This document shows, piece by piece, positions 37,057 to 45,402 of a stretch of 64,000 nt of DNA. The stretch's first letter is position 1. Every line of letters starts with the position of its first letter. A program made the position numbers and the translations under genes. Origin of the DNA: JACKAQ01 sp020634975 [NCBI: Calditrichia bacterium] (GTDB taxonomy: Bacteria; Calditrichota; Calditrichia; RBG-13-44-9). The DNA is taken from positions 2,666,001 through 2,730,000 of the forward strand of contig JACKAQ010000001.1 of the NCBI GenBank assembly GCA_020634975.1, written 5' to 3'. The notes below the pieces were generated by a model. It was given only the letters and a program-made list of their open reading frames with translations. It was not told the DNA's origin and made no database searches.

Positions 37057-39486
37057 TTATTCGTAAAGCGCCTGAATTTCGCCGGTTGGCAGATGGGCAA
37101 ACGGCAGCCAGAGCAAGCCGAAATAGCGTTGCAGCACATCACTTTTTTTCGGGCGGATGTCCACGGTTTCCAGCGGTTCGGATGCCGGATCGAACCGGAG
37201 GGTTAACTGATCGATCTCGTTCTGCAGCTCAGATTCCAGATCGCGCAGTTTGTCCTGCAAATCGGCCAGTTTGTCCTCGGTGCGATCAAAATCGCGGCGC
37301 TCTTTGGAAATGCGCGATGCTGTTTTTGCCGCAGTGGCAATCCGGGTGCTGGACCGGCTGCCAAACAGCATGCCCAAAACGGTTGAACCGATGGACAACG
37401 CGGTGTTCATTTTTTGCTGTTGCAGATCGGTCGCTTCTTTATCCAGTTGGCGTTCGGCGGTGCGAATCTGCTTTTCGAGCGAATCAATTTTGCTGGCGTA
37501 ACGGCGGCGCAGCCGGTCAATTTCCAGATCGCGACGCTCGTGCATGATCTGCGTCAGCCGGATGCGAAAATCGCGTTCGCTCTCACCGGGACGTGAAATC
37601 TGTTTGTATTCCTTGCTTTGCAACAGCGAAAAACTGAAATCCCGGTAGACAAATGATTCGTAATCTTTGTCCAGACGGCTGTATCCGGTAACGCGGTTAA
37701 TTTCAGCAGGAACAGGTAGATAGCTTGCGCTGTCAATGGGAGCCCCGCCGAGCAAATCGCTGTCCGGCGATGCGGGTTTGGAGTCATCCCAGCGCAGCCC
37801 GATGGCATCTTCCGGCAATGGCAGCAGGTGCCCGATGGTTTGGCTTTCCGCAATATTGTAACGGCTGTTGACGATTTGCACTGCACCGCCGGCAACGATA
37901 TGCGGGTGATATATCACTCGCGCGCCTTTCGGCAACACCAGTTTTTGCGGTGCAAAATATTGCCGGATTTCCGGTGGCAACTGTGGCCGGATTTGGGCGG
38001 TTGTGGTCGATGCGGCAGTAATGGGTTGCGAAGCAGCCGTTGACGTCGCCGTCGCCGGTTCGGATTTGGCAACTGTGTTGCTACGCCGTTCGTCCATCAG
38101 CACTTTTATTTGGTTGCGGGTCAGCGGGCCGCGCAAATAGGACATCACCCAGCGGGTGGAAAACACCACGGGATGTTTTTCGTGAACGTTGTGCAGCAAA
38201 AAGCTGCGTTTTTGCAATCCGCTGATCAGCGATTTGATGTCGCTTTTGTTCAGTCCGTCGCCGCTGGCGCTGGTCAGTCCGTCGATCAATCGATCCTGGT
38301 CGCGTTCGGTTTGCAGCCGCCCGATAAACCAGGTGCCGGTATTGGACAACCCTTTGTAATCCAGATCGACCGGATTTTGGGTAGCCAGCACCACGCCCAA
38401 GCCAAACGCCCGCGCCTGTTTCAACAGCGTGAGCAGCGGTTTTTTGGATGGCGGTTCGCCAATCGGTGGCAAAAATCCGAAAACTTCATCCATATACAGC
38501 AGAGCGCGGAGGCTGGTGGTGCCGGACTGCGCCCGCATCCAGCTGAGCATTTGCCCGAGCAGCAGTGTCACAAAAAACATGCGTTCGGCGTCTGATAAAT
38601 GGGCGATGGAAAAAATGGTCACGCGCGGTTTGCCTTCGGCGGTGTACATCATCGCGTCGATGTCCAGCGGATCGCCTTCCAGCCACGATTTGAATCCGGG
38701 CGCGGCGAGCAGGTTGTTCATGGTCATCGCCAGTTTGAACCGATCGGACGACGGATAAAATGCTTCGATGTCGAAAACACCGATCTTCTGCATTGGCGGG
38801 GTTTGGATCATCTGGATCAGCCCGCCGAGATCGAGATCTTTACCGCCGCGCCAGGTTTCTTCGATGATGTTCGAAAGCAAAATATGTTCGCGGCTTTGCA
38901 GCGGATCGGCGTTGATGCCCAGCAATTGCAAAATCCCCGAAACGGTGGATTGGATGCGTTCGCGGAGCAAATCGTAATCATTGAGCACGGCGGGTGCGGG
39001 CGCGGAAAACGATTTGAGGATGGAAACCGGCAATCCGGCACTGCTGCCGGGTGTGTAAATTGCGAAATCTGCGGCATCGCGCAACATTTGAATGCGCTCG
39101 CCATCCTGATCCCATGATGCCAGCCCGTTTTTCCACAATTCGGCTTGCTGATCGGCGTATGTTTCCGGCGAAACGCCTTTTTGGTTGGCTTCGTCCGGGT
39201 TGATCCACGGTTGAAAATCTTTGCCGCGCAATTCAGGAAAGGTGAGCAGCAGGTTTCCCAAATCGCCTTTCGGATCGATGATAATCGCCGGAATGTTGTC
39301 GATTGCCGCTTCTTCCAGCAGCCCGATGCACAAGCCGGTTTTGCCGCTGCCGGTCATCCCGACGCATACAGCGTGCGTCACCAAATCTTTGGAATCATAC
39401 AATAAATAGTCGCTGCCCGGTTTGCCGGTTTGCTGATCGACCGTTTTCCCGAGGTAAAACACACCCAGTTTTTCGAATTGCTTCAT
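37057..39486 (-). CDS. HerA-like (DUF853/DUF87) ATPase
   Basis: The 809-residue protein has Walker A in VGMTGSGKTGLC (42-53), Walker B-type IPAIIIDPKGD (65-75), and a later ALLYMDEVFGFLPP box. The conserved GLGVVLATQNPVDLDYKGLSNTGTWFIGRLQT is typical of HerA/FtsK-like hexameric ATPases. A coiled-coil region (about 640-780) rich in Arg, Lys and Glu and a short C-terminal domain follow. The ATG at 39486 with GGGAG upstream is preferred to GTG 39504. Related proteins translocate DNA or power membrane and defence complexes. Without NurA next to it, a repair role is not supported; the membrane protein just downstream is its likely partner. Confidence 0.8.
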   Translation of the reverse strand: MKQFEKLGVFYLGKTVDQQTGKPGSDYLLYDSKDLVTHAVCVGMTGSGKTGLCIGLLEEAAIDNIPAIIIDPKGDLGNLLLTFPELRGKDFQPWINPDEANQKGVSPETYADQQAELWKNGLASWDQDGERIQMLRDAADFAIYTPGSSAGLPVSILKSFSAPAPAVLNDYDLLRERIQSTVSGILQLLGINADPLQSREHILLSNIIEETWRGGKDLDLGGLIQMIQTPPMQKIGVFDIEAFYPSSDRFKLAMTMNNLLAAPGFKSWLEGDPLDIDAMMYTAEGKPRVTIFSIAHLSDAERMFFVTLLLGQMLSWMRAQSGTTSLRALLYMDEVFGFLPPIGEPPSKKPLLTLLKQARAFGLGVVLATQNPVDLDYKGLSNTGTWFIGRLQTERDQDRLIDGLTSASGDGLNKSDIKSLISGLQKRSFLLHNVHEKHPVVFSTRWVMSYLRGPLTRNQIKVLMDERRSNTVAKSEPATATSTAASQPITAASTTTAQIRPQLPPEIRQYFAPQKLVLPKGARVIYHPHIVAGGAVQIVNSRYNIAESQTIGHLLPLPEDAIGLRWDDSKPASPDSDLLGGAPIDSASYLPVPAEINRVTGYSRLDKDYESFVYRDFSFSLLQSKEYKQISRPGESERDFRIRLTQIMHERRDLEIDRLRRRYASKIDSLEKQIRTAERQLDKEATDLQQQKMNTALSIGSTVLGMLFGSRSSTRIATAAKTASRISKERRDFDRTEDKLADLQDKLRDLESELQNEIDQLTLRFDPASEPLETVDIRPKKSDVLQRYFGLLWLPFAHLPTGEIQALYE

Positions 39487-39543
39487 CGTTTTTCGCTCCC
39501 GCACAATTGTGAACTTGGATTTCTGAATCGCTAATAATTACAT

Positions 39544-39575
39544 AAAAAAAGCCGCAATTGCAACGCACTTTGCGG
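39544..39575 (-). terminator. Terminator-like hairpin upstream of the HerA-like gene
   Basis: CCGCAA (39552-39557) pairs with TTGCGG (39570-39575); on the minus strand the stem is followed by a T-run (complement of 39544-39550). It lies between the DUF937 terminator and the HerA-like gene. Confidence 0.5.
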
Positions 39576-39633
39576 TTTTTGGCTTTCGACAGCGATGCAC
39601 CGATATTTTCTGTCCGGCAGAATCATTTTTCAT

Positions 39634-39670
39634 AAAAAAACCGCACGCCTCAAAACAGTAGCGCACGGTT
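39634..39670 (-). terminator. Intrinsic terminator of the DUF937 gene
   Basis: On the minus strand AACCGTGCG pairs with CGTGCGGTT (nine pairs, two of them G-U), followed by seven Ts (complement of 39634-39640). Confidence 0.75.
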
Positions 39671-39715
39671 GATTAGCAAGAAATTTATTTCGATAAAAAT
39701 CGGTTGTTCAAACGG

Positions 39716-40303
39716 TTATTTTTTGCCGCCGAAAAGTCCGCCGAGCAAACCACCGAGCAAACCGCCGGCACCTTGCGAACCGCCACCGCTGAGTCCTTTC
39801 ATCAGGAATCCCGCAACATCGTCCAGAATGCTGCCATCGCCGTTTTGGTCGAGTAATGCGCCGATGCCGGATGAGCCCATGCCGTCGCTATCGCGTTTTT
39901 TGGTCAAAAAGCCCAAAATGACCGGCGCCAACATGGTGATAAACTGGTTGGCAGTATCGGTTTTGAGATTGAATTGGTTGGAAAGCATATTTGCAGCCTG
40001 CACACCGGAATCGCCCAACAATCCACCCAAACGCGGGTCGGCACTGCTATCGCCGGCTTTCGCGGAAAACAGATCGCCAAGGTTATCCAGCACGCTGGCA
40101 CTGCCATATTTGTTTAAAATGTGATCGATACGTTGTTCGCCGCCAAAGTTGTCTTTCTGGCGTTTCAGTCCGCCCAGAATTAACGGAGCAACCTGGGGAA
40201 TCATCGCAGAAATGGTGTTTGGGTCGATATCGAGATTGGCGGCCATCTTTTTAGCAACATCACCGCCAAGATTCCCCATAAAATCTTCCAGAAAATTAGA
40301 CAT
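39716..40303 (-). CDS. DUF937 protein
   Basis: The 195-residue protein matches DUF937: SAMIPQVAPLILGGLKRQ early, a second copy-like MLAPVILGFLTKK, a DQNGDGSILDD calcium-loop-like motif, and a Gly/Leu-rich C-terminus (GGLLGGLLGGLFGGKK). No signal peptide. The family is often found near BON/LysM genes and is related to YidB; its function is unknown. AAGGAG precedes the ATG. It lies downstream of the LysM-BON gene, separated by a terminator. Confidence 0.85.
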   Translation of the reverse strand: MSNFLEDFMGNLGGDVAKKMAANLDIDPNTISAMIPQVAPLILGGLKRQKDNFGGEQRIDHILNKYGSASVLDNLGDLFSAKAGDSSADPRLGGLLGDSGVQAANMLSNQFNLKTDTANQFITMLAPVILGFLTKKRDSDGMGSSGIGALLDQNGDGSILDDVAGFLMKGLSGGGSQGAGGLLGGLLGGLFGGKK

Positions 40304-40335
40304 TCGTACTCCTTCGGGTTAAGCATGGTTAAAAG

Positions 40336-40366
40336 CGGAAGAAGGGTTTTGCAGCCTTCTTCCGCA
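40336..40366 (-). terminator. Intrinsic terminator of the LysM-BON gene
   Basis: Perfect 11-bp stem GCGGAAGAAGG/CCTTCTTCCGC with a nine-base loop. On the minus strand it is followed by CTTTTAACC, a short T-run. Confidence 0.8.
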
Positions 40367-40400
40367 GCACTATCAATTGATGAATTTGCGTATGCGAAAC

Positions 40401-40841
40401 TTATGACAGTTTGGGGATACGCAATACCTGACCCGGATAAATCAGGTTCGGATCTTTGATGATTTCCTTGTTTTCTTCAAACAATTGTTTGTATTTCATC
40501 GGATCGCCATAGTGACGTTTGGCAATCAACGAGAGTGAATCGCCGCGTTTTACGGTGTAATACGTGGTCGGTTCTTCAACTTTGGGTGCCGGAGCGGATA
40601 AGCCGTCTGCATCCACTTTTTCAACACCTTTGATGTTGCCGGAAAGCAGCATCGCTTTTTCGCGGGTTGCAACGCTGTCGCACTCGCCAGACAGCGTAAC
40701 TGCGCCATCTTCAAATTTCACATCGAGATTGGTAATTTTGTCACCCAGTTCTTTGGTGAGCATTTCTTTAATCTCAACTGCTTCGTCGCCACCGCCGAAC
40801 AAATTGGTGCCAACATCTTTTAAAAAATCAAAAAATCCCAT
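40401..40841 (-). CDS. BON-LysM protein (Kbp/YgaU-like)
   Basis: The 146-residue protein has a short N-terminal helix (MGFFDFLKDVGTNLF), a BON domain (about 22-80; ITNLDVKFEDGAVTLSGECDS) and a C-terminal LysM domain (about 93-143; YYTVKRGDSLSLIAKRHYGD, then YPGQVLRIP). Length and layout equal E. coli Kbp (YgaU), a cytoplasmic potassium-binding protein. There is no signal peptide, in line with that. A GGAGGC site precedes the start. Confidence 0.9.
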   Translation of the reverse strand: MGFFDFLKDVGTNLFGGGDEAVEIKEMLTKELGDKITNLDVKFEDGAVTLSGECDSVATREKAMLLSGNIKGVEKVDADGLSAPAPKVEEPTTYYTVKRGDSLSLIAKRHYGDPMKYKQLFEENKEIIKDPNLIYPGQVLRIPKLS

Positions 40842-40879
40842 AATATTGCCTCCTATTTTGAATATATGGATTTAAAGAT

Positions 40880-40897
40880 AAACCTGTCGCCAGGTTT
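40880..40897 (-). terminator. Small hairpin after the DUF4332 gene
   Basis: AAACCTG/CAGGTTT with the loop TCGC, 7 bp. On the minus strand it is followed by ATCTTT, so it is at best a weak terminator. Confidence 0.35.
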
Positions 40898-40910
40898 TGG
40901 GGGTTGTTTT

Positions 40911-41321
40911 TTAATAAGTTACCATTGGTTCGGTTGTTTTTGCCAATAACACCCAGGATTGCACCTGTTTAAGCGTTGGCAATTGGCGAACCCGTCGATA
41001 GGAATTGTTAATGCCAATAATTTTAGAATGAAGATTCTCCGGGTTACGATTGCGCAGTTCTTTTATGGTATCTACGCCGGCTTCGTGCAGCAGTTCTGCA
41101 TATTCGCCGCCAATGCCGCGGATGCGAATTAAATCAGCCATATTTACCCAGGAGAGCAATTTGCTTTCGCTAATGCCGGATTTTTCCGCCAAAAGTTCGC
41201 GCCCTTCGGGTGTGCATCCCTTTTTTAACAACATCATCACAGTCCGGACGCCGGCAGCTACCAGCTTATCCGCATTTGCTGCGCCGATCCCTTCAATTTC
41301 AGTGATTTTGTAATTTGGCAT
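40911..41321 (-). CDS. DUF4332-type helix-hairpin-helix protein
   Basis: The 136-residue protein has the tandem helix-hairpin-helix pattern of DUF4332: ITEIEGIGAANADKLVAAGVRTVMMLL near the start and LIRIRGIGGEYAELLHEAGVDTIKELRNRNPENL in the middle. The GIG turns are typical of DNA- or nucleotide-binding HhH units, but the domain's role is unknown. The ATG at 41321 has GGGGAG about ten bases before it and is preferred to the upstream start at 41342. Confidence 0.8.
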   Translation of the reverse strand: MPNYKITEIEGIGAANADKLVAAGVRTVMMLLKKGCTPEGRELLAEKSGISESKLLSWVNMADLIRIRGIGGEYAELLHEAGVDTIKELRNRNPENLHSKIIGINNSYRRVRQLPTLKQVQSWVLLAKTTEPMVTY

Positions 41322-41574
41322 TGGATATTCTCCCCGGTGCAAGTTAGGGTTTTGAGATAATCAGTAATTTCGAAAAACATTGTGCGCGTTTTGCAAAATT
41401 ATCAGATCTATACCGGCTTAGTGAAAAATTTGCGCTAAAGCCTTTGATAAACTTAATTTAACTCCGCACCGAAGACATATTTGTCCTTAAGTTTTCAAGT
41501 TACAGCATTTTAAAAGATAATTGCAAACAGAATTTGCATTTTTTAATTACCGCAACGTCCGGCGCATTGAGTTA

Positions 41575-41590
41575 CACAATTCATGTGCCA
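41575..41590 (-). promoter_or_regulatory. Sigma-54-like promoter
   Basis: On the minus strand TGGCACA-N4-TTGTG matches the -24/-12 consensus TGGCACG-N4-TTGCW, except for T in place of C in the -12 GC. It points to the DUF4332 gene about 250 bases away and lies just beyond a gene for a sigma-54 activator. Confidence 0.35.
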
Positions 41591-41756
41591 AAGTATAATA
41601 AAACAGTAATTTTTAGAGAAATACCCTGGCAAAACCGGTGTTTTGGGCTGTTTTGTACAATCTGATGTAGATACGTTAGTTGTATTCGCAGAAAGTTGGT
41701 TTTTTGGAGAAAATATACAAAACACGAGAGATAATTGGTGAGCTTCGTGGCGATGG

Positions 41757-41806
41757 CTGGGTGATATTCCTCAGAAAATACGCGTGTGTTGGGGAATATC
41801 ACCCAG
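41757..41806. repeat. Perfect 14-bp inverted repeat downstream of the sigma-54 activator gene
   Basis: CTGGGTGATATTCC (41757-41770) and GGAATATCACCCAG (41793-41806) are exact complements separated by 22 bases. No T-run follows on either strand, so it is not an ordinary terminator. It could be an mRNA-stabilising hairpin, an operator or a dispersed palindrome. Confidence 0.7.
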
Positions 41807-41817
41807 AAATTTGGGTC

Positions 41818-43194
41818 TTACAGCAAATCGTGCTTTTCCAGCCGGTAACGAAAAGCATCGCGGGTGAGGTGGAGCAAACGCGCTGCCTGCGACTGGTTGC
41901 CGTTGGATTTTTCCAGCGCGTCCTGCAGCAGTTTTCGCTCGACAGCCTCAAAAGAAATGCCGTCCGGCGGGAGTTGGATGGACGCCAGCGGATCGGCGGA
42001 AACGGTGTTCCGGCGCAGATTCCCGAGCTGGATATCCGGCGCATCGATGATATTTTCTTCCACAAAAATCATCGCCCGTTCAATGGCGTTGCGAAGTTCG
42101 CGAACGTTGCCCGGCCAGTTGTAATTTCGCAAATTTCTCTCAGCGTCGGGCGTAAATCCGCTGATCTGTTTGCGAAATTCTTTGTTAAAAATATTAACAA
42201 AATGCCGGGCGATCATCAAAATGTCGTCGCCCATTTCCCGCAATGGCGGAAGTTCAATATTTACAACATTTAAGCGATAGAGCAGGTCTTCCCGGAAATC
42301 GTTTTCGCGAACCATTTCCGTTAAATCGCGGTTGGTTGCAGTGATGACGCGCAAATTCACTTCCACATCTTTAACGCTGCCCAACCGCCGGAACCGTCGT
42401 GTTTCCAGAAAAGACAACAATTTTGCCTGCAGTTTGGGCGACATCTCGCTGATTTCATCCAAAAACAATGTGCCGCCGCCGGCTTCTTCCAATAATCCCG
42501 GTTTGCTGGCGATCGCGTTGGTAAACGCACCTTTTTCGTAGCCAAACAGCTCCGATTCCAGCAGCGCTTCGGGAATTGCAGCGCAGTTGATTTCTACAAA
42601 CGGGCGGCTTTTGCCAAACGCGGCGTGGTGAATGGTGCGGGCGACCATGCTTTTTCCGGTGCCGCTTTCGCCGTGAAGCAGGATGGTTGAGGTGGGAATT
42701 CGGGCGATTTTTTCGATGGTCCGGCGAATCCGCTGAACAGCCGGTGAGTTGCCCAAAAACGATACCGCGGCGTCGCTGTTTTGGGCGGAGAGCATGCTTT
42801 CCAGCAATAACAATTGGTTTTCTTTTTGGCGAATACTTTGCATAAGTTCAGCTTTTTCAGTGACTTCCTGAATCATGCAAAACAGCGGTTTGTGAGCATC
42901 GCCGGTGGCGAAAAATGATAAATTGAAAAATCCCAGATCGCCGTTTTCAAATTCGCGATTGAGGTTTTCCAGCAAAAATGTGCCGTGATTGCTGCTGATC
43001 AGCTGTTCTAAAACGGTTTCCAAGCCGATCGTTTCGCGAAAAACGGCGGTGATCGGCTGCGATTTTAGCGAGCCGCGTTTTTCCGCAAATCGTTCGAACT
43101 GCGAACTGTGCGAAACAATGCGCAACTGATTATCCAAATATGCAAATTGACTGGCGTTTTCGCTCAGCACTTTTTCAAAAAATGTGGTTTCCAT
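41818..43194 (-). CDS. Sigma-54-dependent activator with PAS-like sensor and GAFTNA variant
   Basis: The 458-residue protein has a PAS-like N-terminal domain (about 5-115) and a coiled linker. The AAA+ domain (about 140-375) has Walker A GESGTGKS (175-182), Walker B GGGTLFLDE and arginine-finger region FREDLLYRLN. The Fis-type helix-turn-helix at the end reads KSNGNQSQAARLLHLTRDAFRYRLEKH. The sigma-54 contact loop reads GAFTNA (222-227) instead of GAFTGA. It is the last gene of the GTPase operon, starting seven bases after the GTPase stop, so the GTPase cassette probably controls or is controlled by it. Confidence 0.88.
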   Translation of the reverse strand: METTFFEKVLSENASQFAYLDNQLRIVSHSSQFERFAEKRGSLKSQPITAVFRETIGLETVLEQLISSNHGTFLLENLNREFENGDLGFFNLSFFATGDAHKPLFCMIQEVTEKAELMQSIRQKENQLLLLESMLSAQNSDAAVSFLGNSPAVQRIRRTIEKIARIPTSTILLHGESGTGKSMVARTIHHAAFGKSRPFVEINCAAIPEALLESELFGYEKGAFTNAIASKPGLLEEAGGGTLFLDEISEMSPKLQAKLLSFLETRRFRRLGSVKDVEVNLRVITATNRDLTEMVRENDFREDLLYRLNVVNIELPPLREMGDDILMIARHFVNIFNKEFRKQISGFTPDAERNLRNYNWPGNVRELRNAIERAMIFVEENIIDAPDIQLGNLRRNTVSADPLASIQLPPDGISFEAVERKLLQDALEKSNGNQSQAARLLHLTRDAFRYRLEKHDLL

Positions 43195-43201
43195 AAGTGC
43201 G

Positions 43202-43729
43202 TTATGTAGCAATTAGTTTGCCAAGTTTCGTAAATGCGGATTCTACGTTGTCGCCGGTTTTTGCGCTGGTGAGCAAATGCGGCAGTTTTAGCGAATTGCA
43301 AATTTGGTTGAGCTGGGCGGTGTTTTCACTTTTGTCGACCGGCACATCTGTTTTGTTGCCCAGCACAATCATTTTCCCCGCAGGATTTTTTTCCAAAAAA
43401 GTTTGCTGAATTTGGGAAACGAGCGCCACGCTGTCGCTGCGGGTCAGGTCGGAAACGATGATTGCACCGCTGGCACCAACGAGATAGTTACCCAACTGCC
43501 GGGAATCTGTTTCAAATCCTTCGATATCCCAAACCAACATATTGATTTGCCGGAATGTTCCCGGCGAAATTTCGATGGGCGAGAGCAGCTTTTGGGAAAC
43601 TTTTACGCCGATGGTGGAAAGGTAGGTGTCGTCAAATATGCCGTGAACAAACTGGCGGATGAGGCTGGTTTTGCCCACACCGAACTTGCCGAGCACACAA
43701 ATTTTTTTTTGGATCACAACTTTATTCAT
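43202..43729 (-). CDS. Rab/Ras-like small GTPase
   Basis: The 175-residue protein has P-loop GKFGVGKTS (14-22), switch I threonine in YLSTIGVK, G3 box WDIEG (67-71), G4 NKTD (125-128) and G5 SAK (155-157). This order and size are those of a stand-alone Rab-like GTPase. The G3 box departs from the usual WDTAGQ: the position of Ras Gln61 is Phe, suggesting slow intrinsic hydrolysis. The start at 43729 is preferred since the longer frame only overlaps the upstream gene. It overlaps its neighbour by eight bases, and the regulator gene follows. Confidence 0.88.
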   Translation of the reverse strand: MNKVVIQKKICVLGKFGVGKTSLIRQFVHGIFDDTYLSTIGVKVSQKLLSPIEISPGTFRQINMLVWDIEGFETDSRQLGNYLVGASGAIIVSDLTRSDSVALVSQIQQTFLEKNPAGKMIVLGNKTDVPVDKSENTAQLNQICNSLKLPHLLTSAKTGDNVESAFTKLGKLIAT

Positions 43730-44615
43730 TTTCGATGGCTTGCATTTTCCGAATGATGTCCAATAACGGCGTTTCGATGCCCGAGAGCGCTTCGTTGTTG
43801 CCGTCGTAATTGCGTAATTGTTGGTGAAAATTTTTGTGGATAATATCGTGACATTCCCGTAGCATGTCGTCAAATTCCCGGTTCGGATATCCGGTGTAAA
43901 CGACCGCGATGTAGCTGTATCGCCCGTTCTGAATGCGGATTTTGTGATCGTCGAGATTCACATCGCGCAGGTCGTCCTGCCCTGAGCCGGAAAACGCGGT
44001 TTCCACAAACGATTTAATGGCCGTAAGCATTCCGCCGATCAGTTGGGAATTTTCCTGCAACTCCGGTCGATCTTCCCGGAGGGCGTATGCGATCAGTATT
44101 CCGGAGCCTTTGGCGATGAGGTAAATGCCTTCCAATTGAAACGGCGAGGCATCGGCGAGCAGTATTTCACCGGGCGAAACGCCGGTAAATTTGGCTTTTA
44201 ATCTGGCTTTCAGCATTTCCCAGCTGAACGCGTTTTCCATCATCCGGTTCACCTGCTCCACCAAATGTTTGATGGATTCGGTAACGGATTTTTTAACCAT
44301 CGCGCCGAGCAATGGATAAAGCGCATCCACCATATCATCTTTGGCATTGGCGATCTGCGCTTTGATGGATTCGCTCATAATCGGCGAAATTGCCTCAACC
44401 ACTTCGGTTTTGGACTCGACGATTTTTCGTTTGAGCACTTCAACAACAACAGGTTCTAATGTTTTGATCAGTTGGTCTTTTTGAGCTAATTGGGTTTTCA
44501 GTTCGACGATTTTTGCTTCGAGTTCCTGAATTCGGTCCTGATCTTCGGTGAGTAAAAGCGATTTGAGCTGCAGAAATGCATCATCCATCGGGCGATGTGA
44601 TTCTGCGTTACTCAT
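43722..44615 (-). CDS. Putative GTPase partner: coiled-coil plus C-terminal Roadblock-like domain
   Basis: The 297-residue protein begins with LLLTEDQDRIQELEAKIVELKTQL, a coiled coil. A helical region (about 50-130) contains VVVEVLKRKIVES and ALYPLLGAMVKKSVTESIKHLVEQVNRMMENAFSWEMLKAR. The C-terminal part (about 145-290) has GIYLIAKGSGILIAYAL and QLIGGMLTAIKSFVETAF. I recall the same N-terminal and C-terminal patterns in larger proteins that end in an OmpA domain and are encoded beside Rab-like GTPases; here the OmpA part is absent. The C-terminal domain may be MglB/Roadblock-like, which would suit a GTPase regulator. This is inference. Confidence 0.55.
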   Translation of the reverse strand: MSNAESHRPMDDAFLQLKSLLLTEDQDRIQELEAKIVELKTQLAQKDQLIKTLEPVVVEVLKRKIVESKTEVVEAISPIMSESIKAQIANAKDDMVDALYPLLGAMVKKSVTESIKHLVEQVNRMMENAFSWEMLKARLKAKFTGVSPGEILLADASPFQLEGIYLIAKGSGILIAYALREDRPELQENSQLIGGMLTAIKSFVETAFSGSGQDDLRDVNLDDHKIRIQNGRYSYIAVVYTGYPNREFDDMLRECHDIIHKNFHQQLRNYDGNNEALSGIETPLLDIIRKMQAIENE

Positions 44616-45027
44616 GTTGCTCTTTTTGCGCCGGTTTGTGATTGGTTTCTGCGGTATCGCCGTTGCGTAACTGCTGGCTTACGTTTTCCAGAAATGCAGC
44701 CAGTTGCAATCGTTTGGCGCTATCGTGATCCAACTGCCGGATCGATTCTGTCAGCCGAAGCTCAGTTGCTGCCAGCGAATCTTCAAGCTGCTTTTTCGTA
44801 TCATCCAATCGGGAATGGACGTCCGTATTCTGCTGGTCGGTATTGGCGTTCAGTTGCTCAATCATTTTTTCGATACGGGTAAACGATGACCGCATTTCGT
44901 CGCGCAGATTGCTGACTTCCTGGCTTAAGGTGTTAAAACGATCCTGATATTCTTCCATCTGCTGCCCGAAAATAAGGCTGCGGATTTGGTCGATGTTGTT
45001 TGACGATGGTTGCATCTGTTTGCTCAT
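44608..45027 (-). CDS. Coiled-coil protein of the GTPase operon
   Basis: The 139-residue protein has IRSLIFGQQMEEYQDRFNTLSQEV near its start and is then almost entirely predicted coiled coil (about 24-115), with a charged tail. The [LI]-[LI]-F-G-x-Q-x-x-x-[YE]-x-x-R-F opening is a pattern I associate with coiled-coil proteins located beside Rab-like GTPase cassettes. It overlaps the next gene by eight bases. AAGGAAC precedes the ATG. It is probably a structural or recruitment partner. Confidence 0.6.
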   Translation of the reverse strand: MSKQMQPSSNNIDQIRSLIFGQQMEEYQDRFNTLSQEVSNLRDEMRSSFTRIEKMIEQLNANTDQQNTDVHSRLDDTKKQLEDSLAATELRLTESIRQLDHDSAKRLQLAAFLENVSQQLRNGDTAETNHKPAQKEQHE

Positions 45028-45402
45028 TGTTAGTGTTCCTTACTTCTTTTTTCATTAGTACAAGCGTGCAAATGTAACAAAACTGTGACATAAATCAAAT
45101 TGTGTTTTTCATATCTTCGCCGGGAAAATTGATATTTGAAAAAAAATCCCGGATCAATTTTTTGCGAGATCTTCCATCCCGGTACTGCGATTCGAAAAAT
45201 AAAGCTGCAACCGTATCCTTCTGCGGAAATGTTTATAACGCAACAAAACACAATTGTAACAATATTAATCGCATGTTTCACGGTGAAAACCAAAAATTAT
45301 TTTATCTGAACCGTTGTTTTTATTTTACTTGCGTCATCAAAAAATATTTATTTTATTTCGTATGCTATCGATAAACACCTTGAAATCTAACGGAGTCCGG
45401 GA
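45028..45402. other. Divergent intergenic region, no gene
   Basis: These 375 AT-rich bases carry the promoters of the GTPase operon (minus) and the LytS-like gene (plus). A palindrome TTTCAC-G-GTGAAA is at 45276-45288. No consensus promoter or protein-like frame was recognised. Confidence 0.5.

Larger units (their letters stand above)
41322..41817. other. Intergenic region, no gene
   Basis: About 495 AT-rich bases separate the sigma-54 activator gene from the DUF4332 gene. The open frames that cross it carry no recognisable protein. It contains a perfect 14-bp inverted repeat next to the activator stop and a sigma-54-like promoter, both listed separately. Confidence 0.6.

Noticed and set aside
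41680-42273. Plus-strand frame spanning the activator 3' end and intergenic region
   Set aside because: Mostly antisense to the Fis-type HTH and AAA+ region, with no start signal or recognisable domain.
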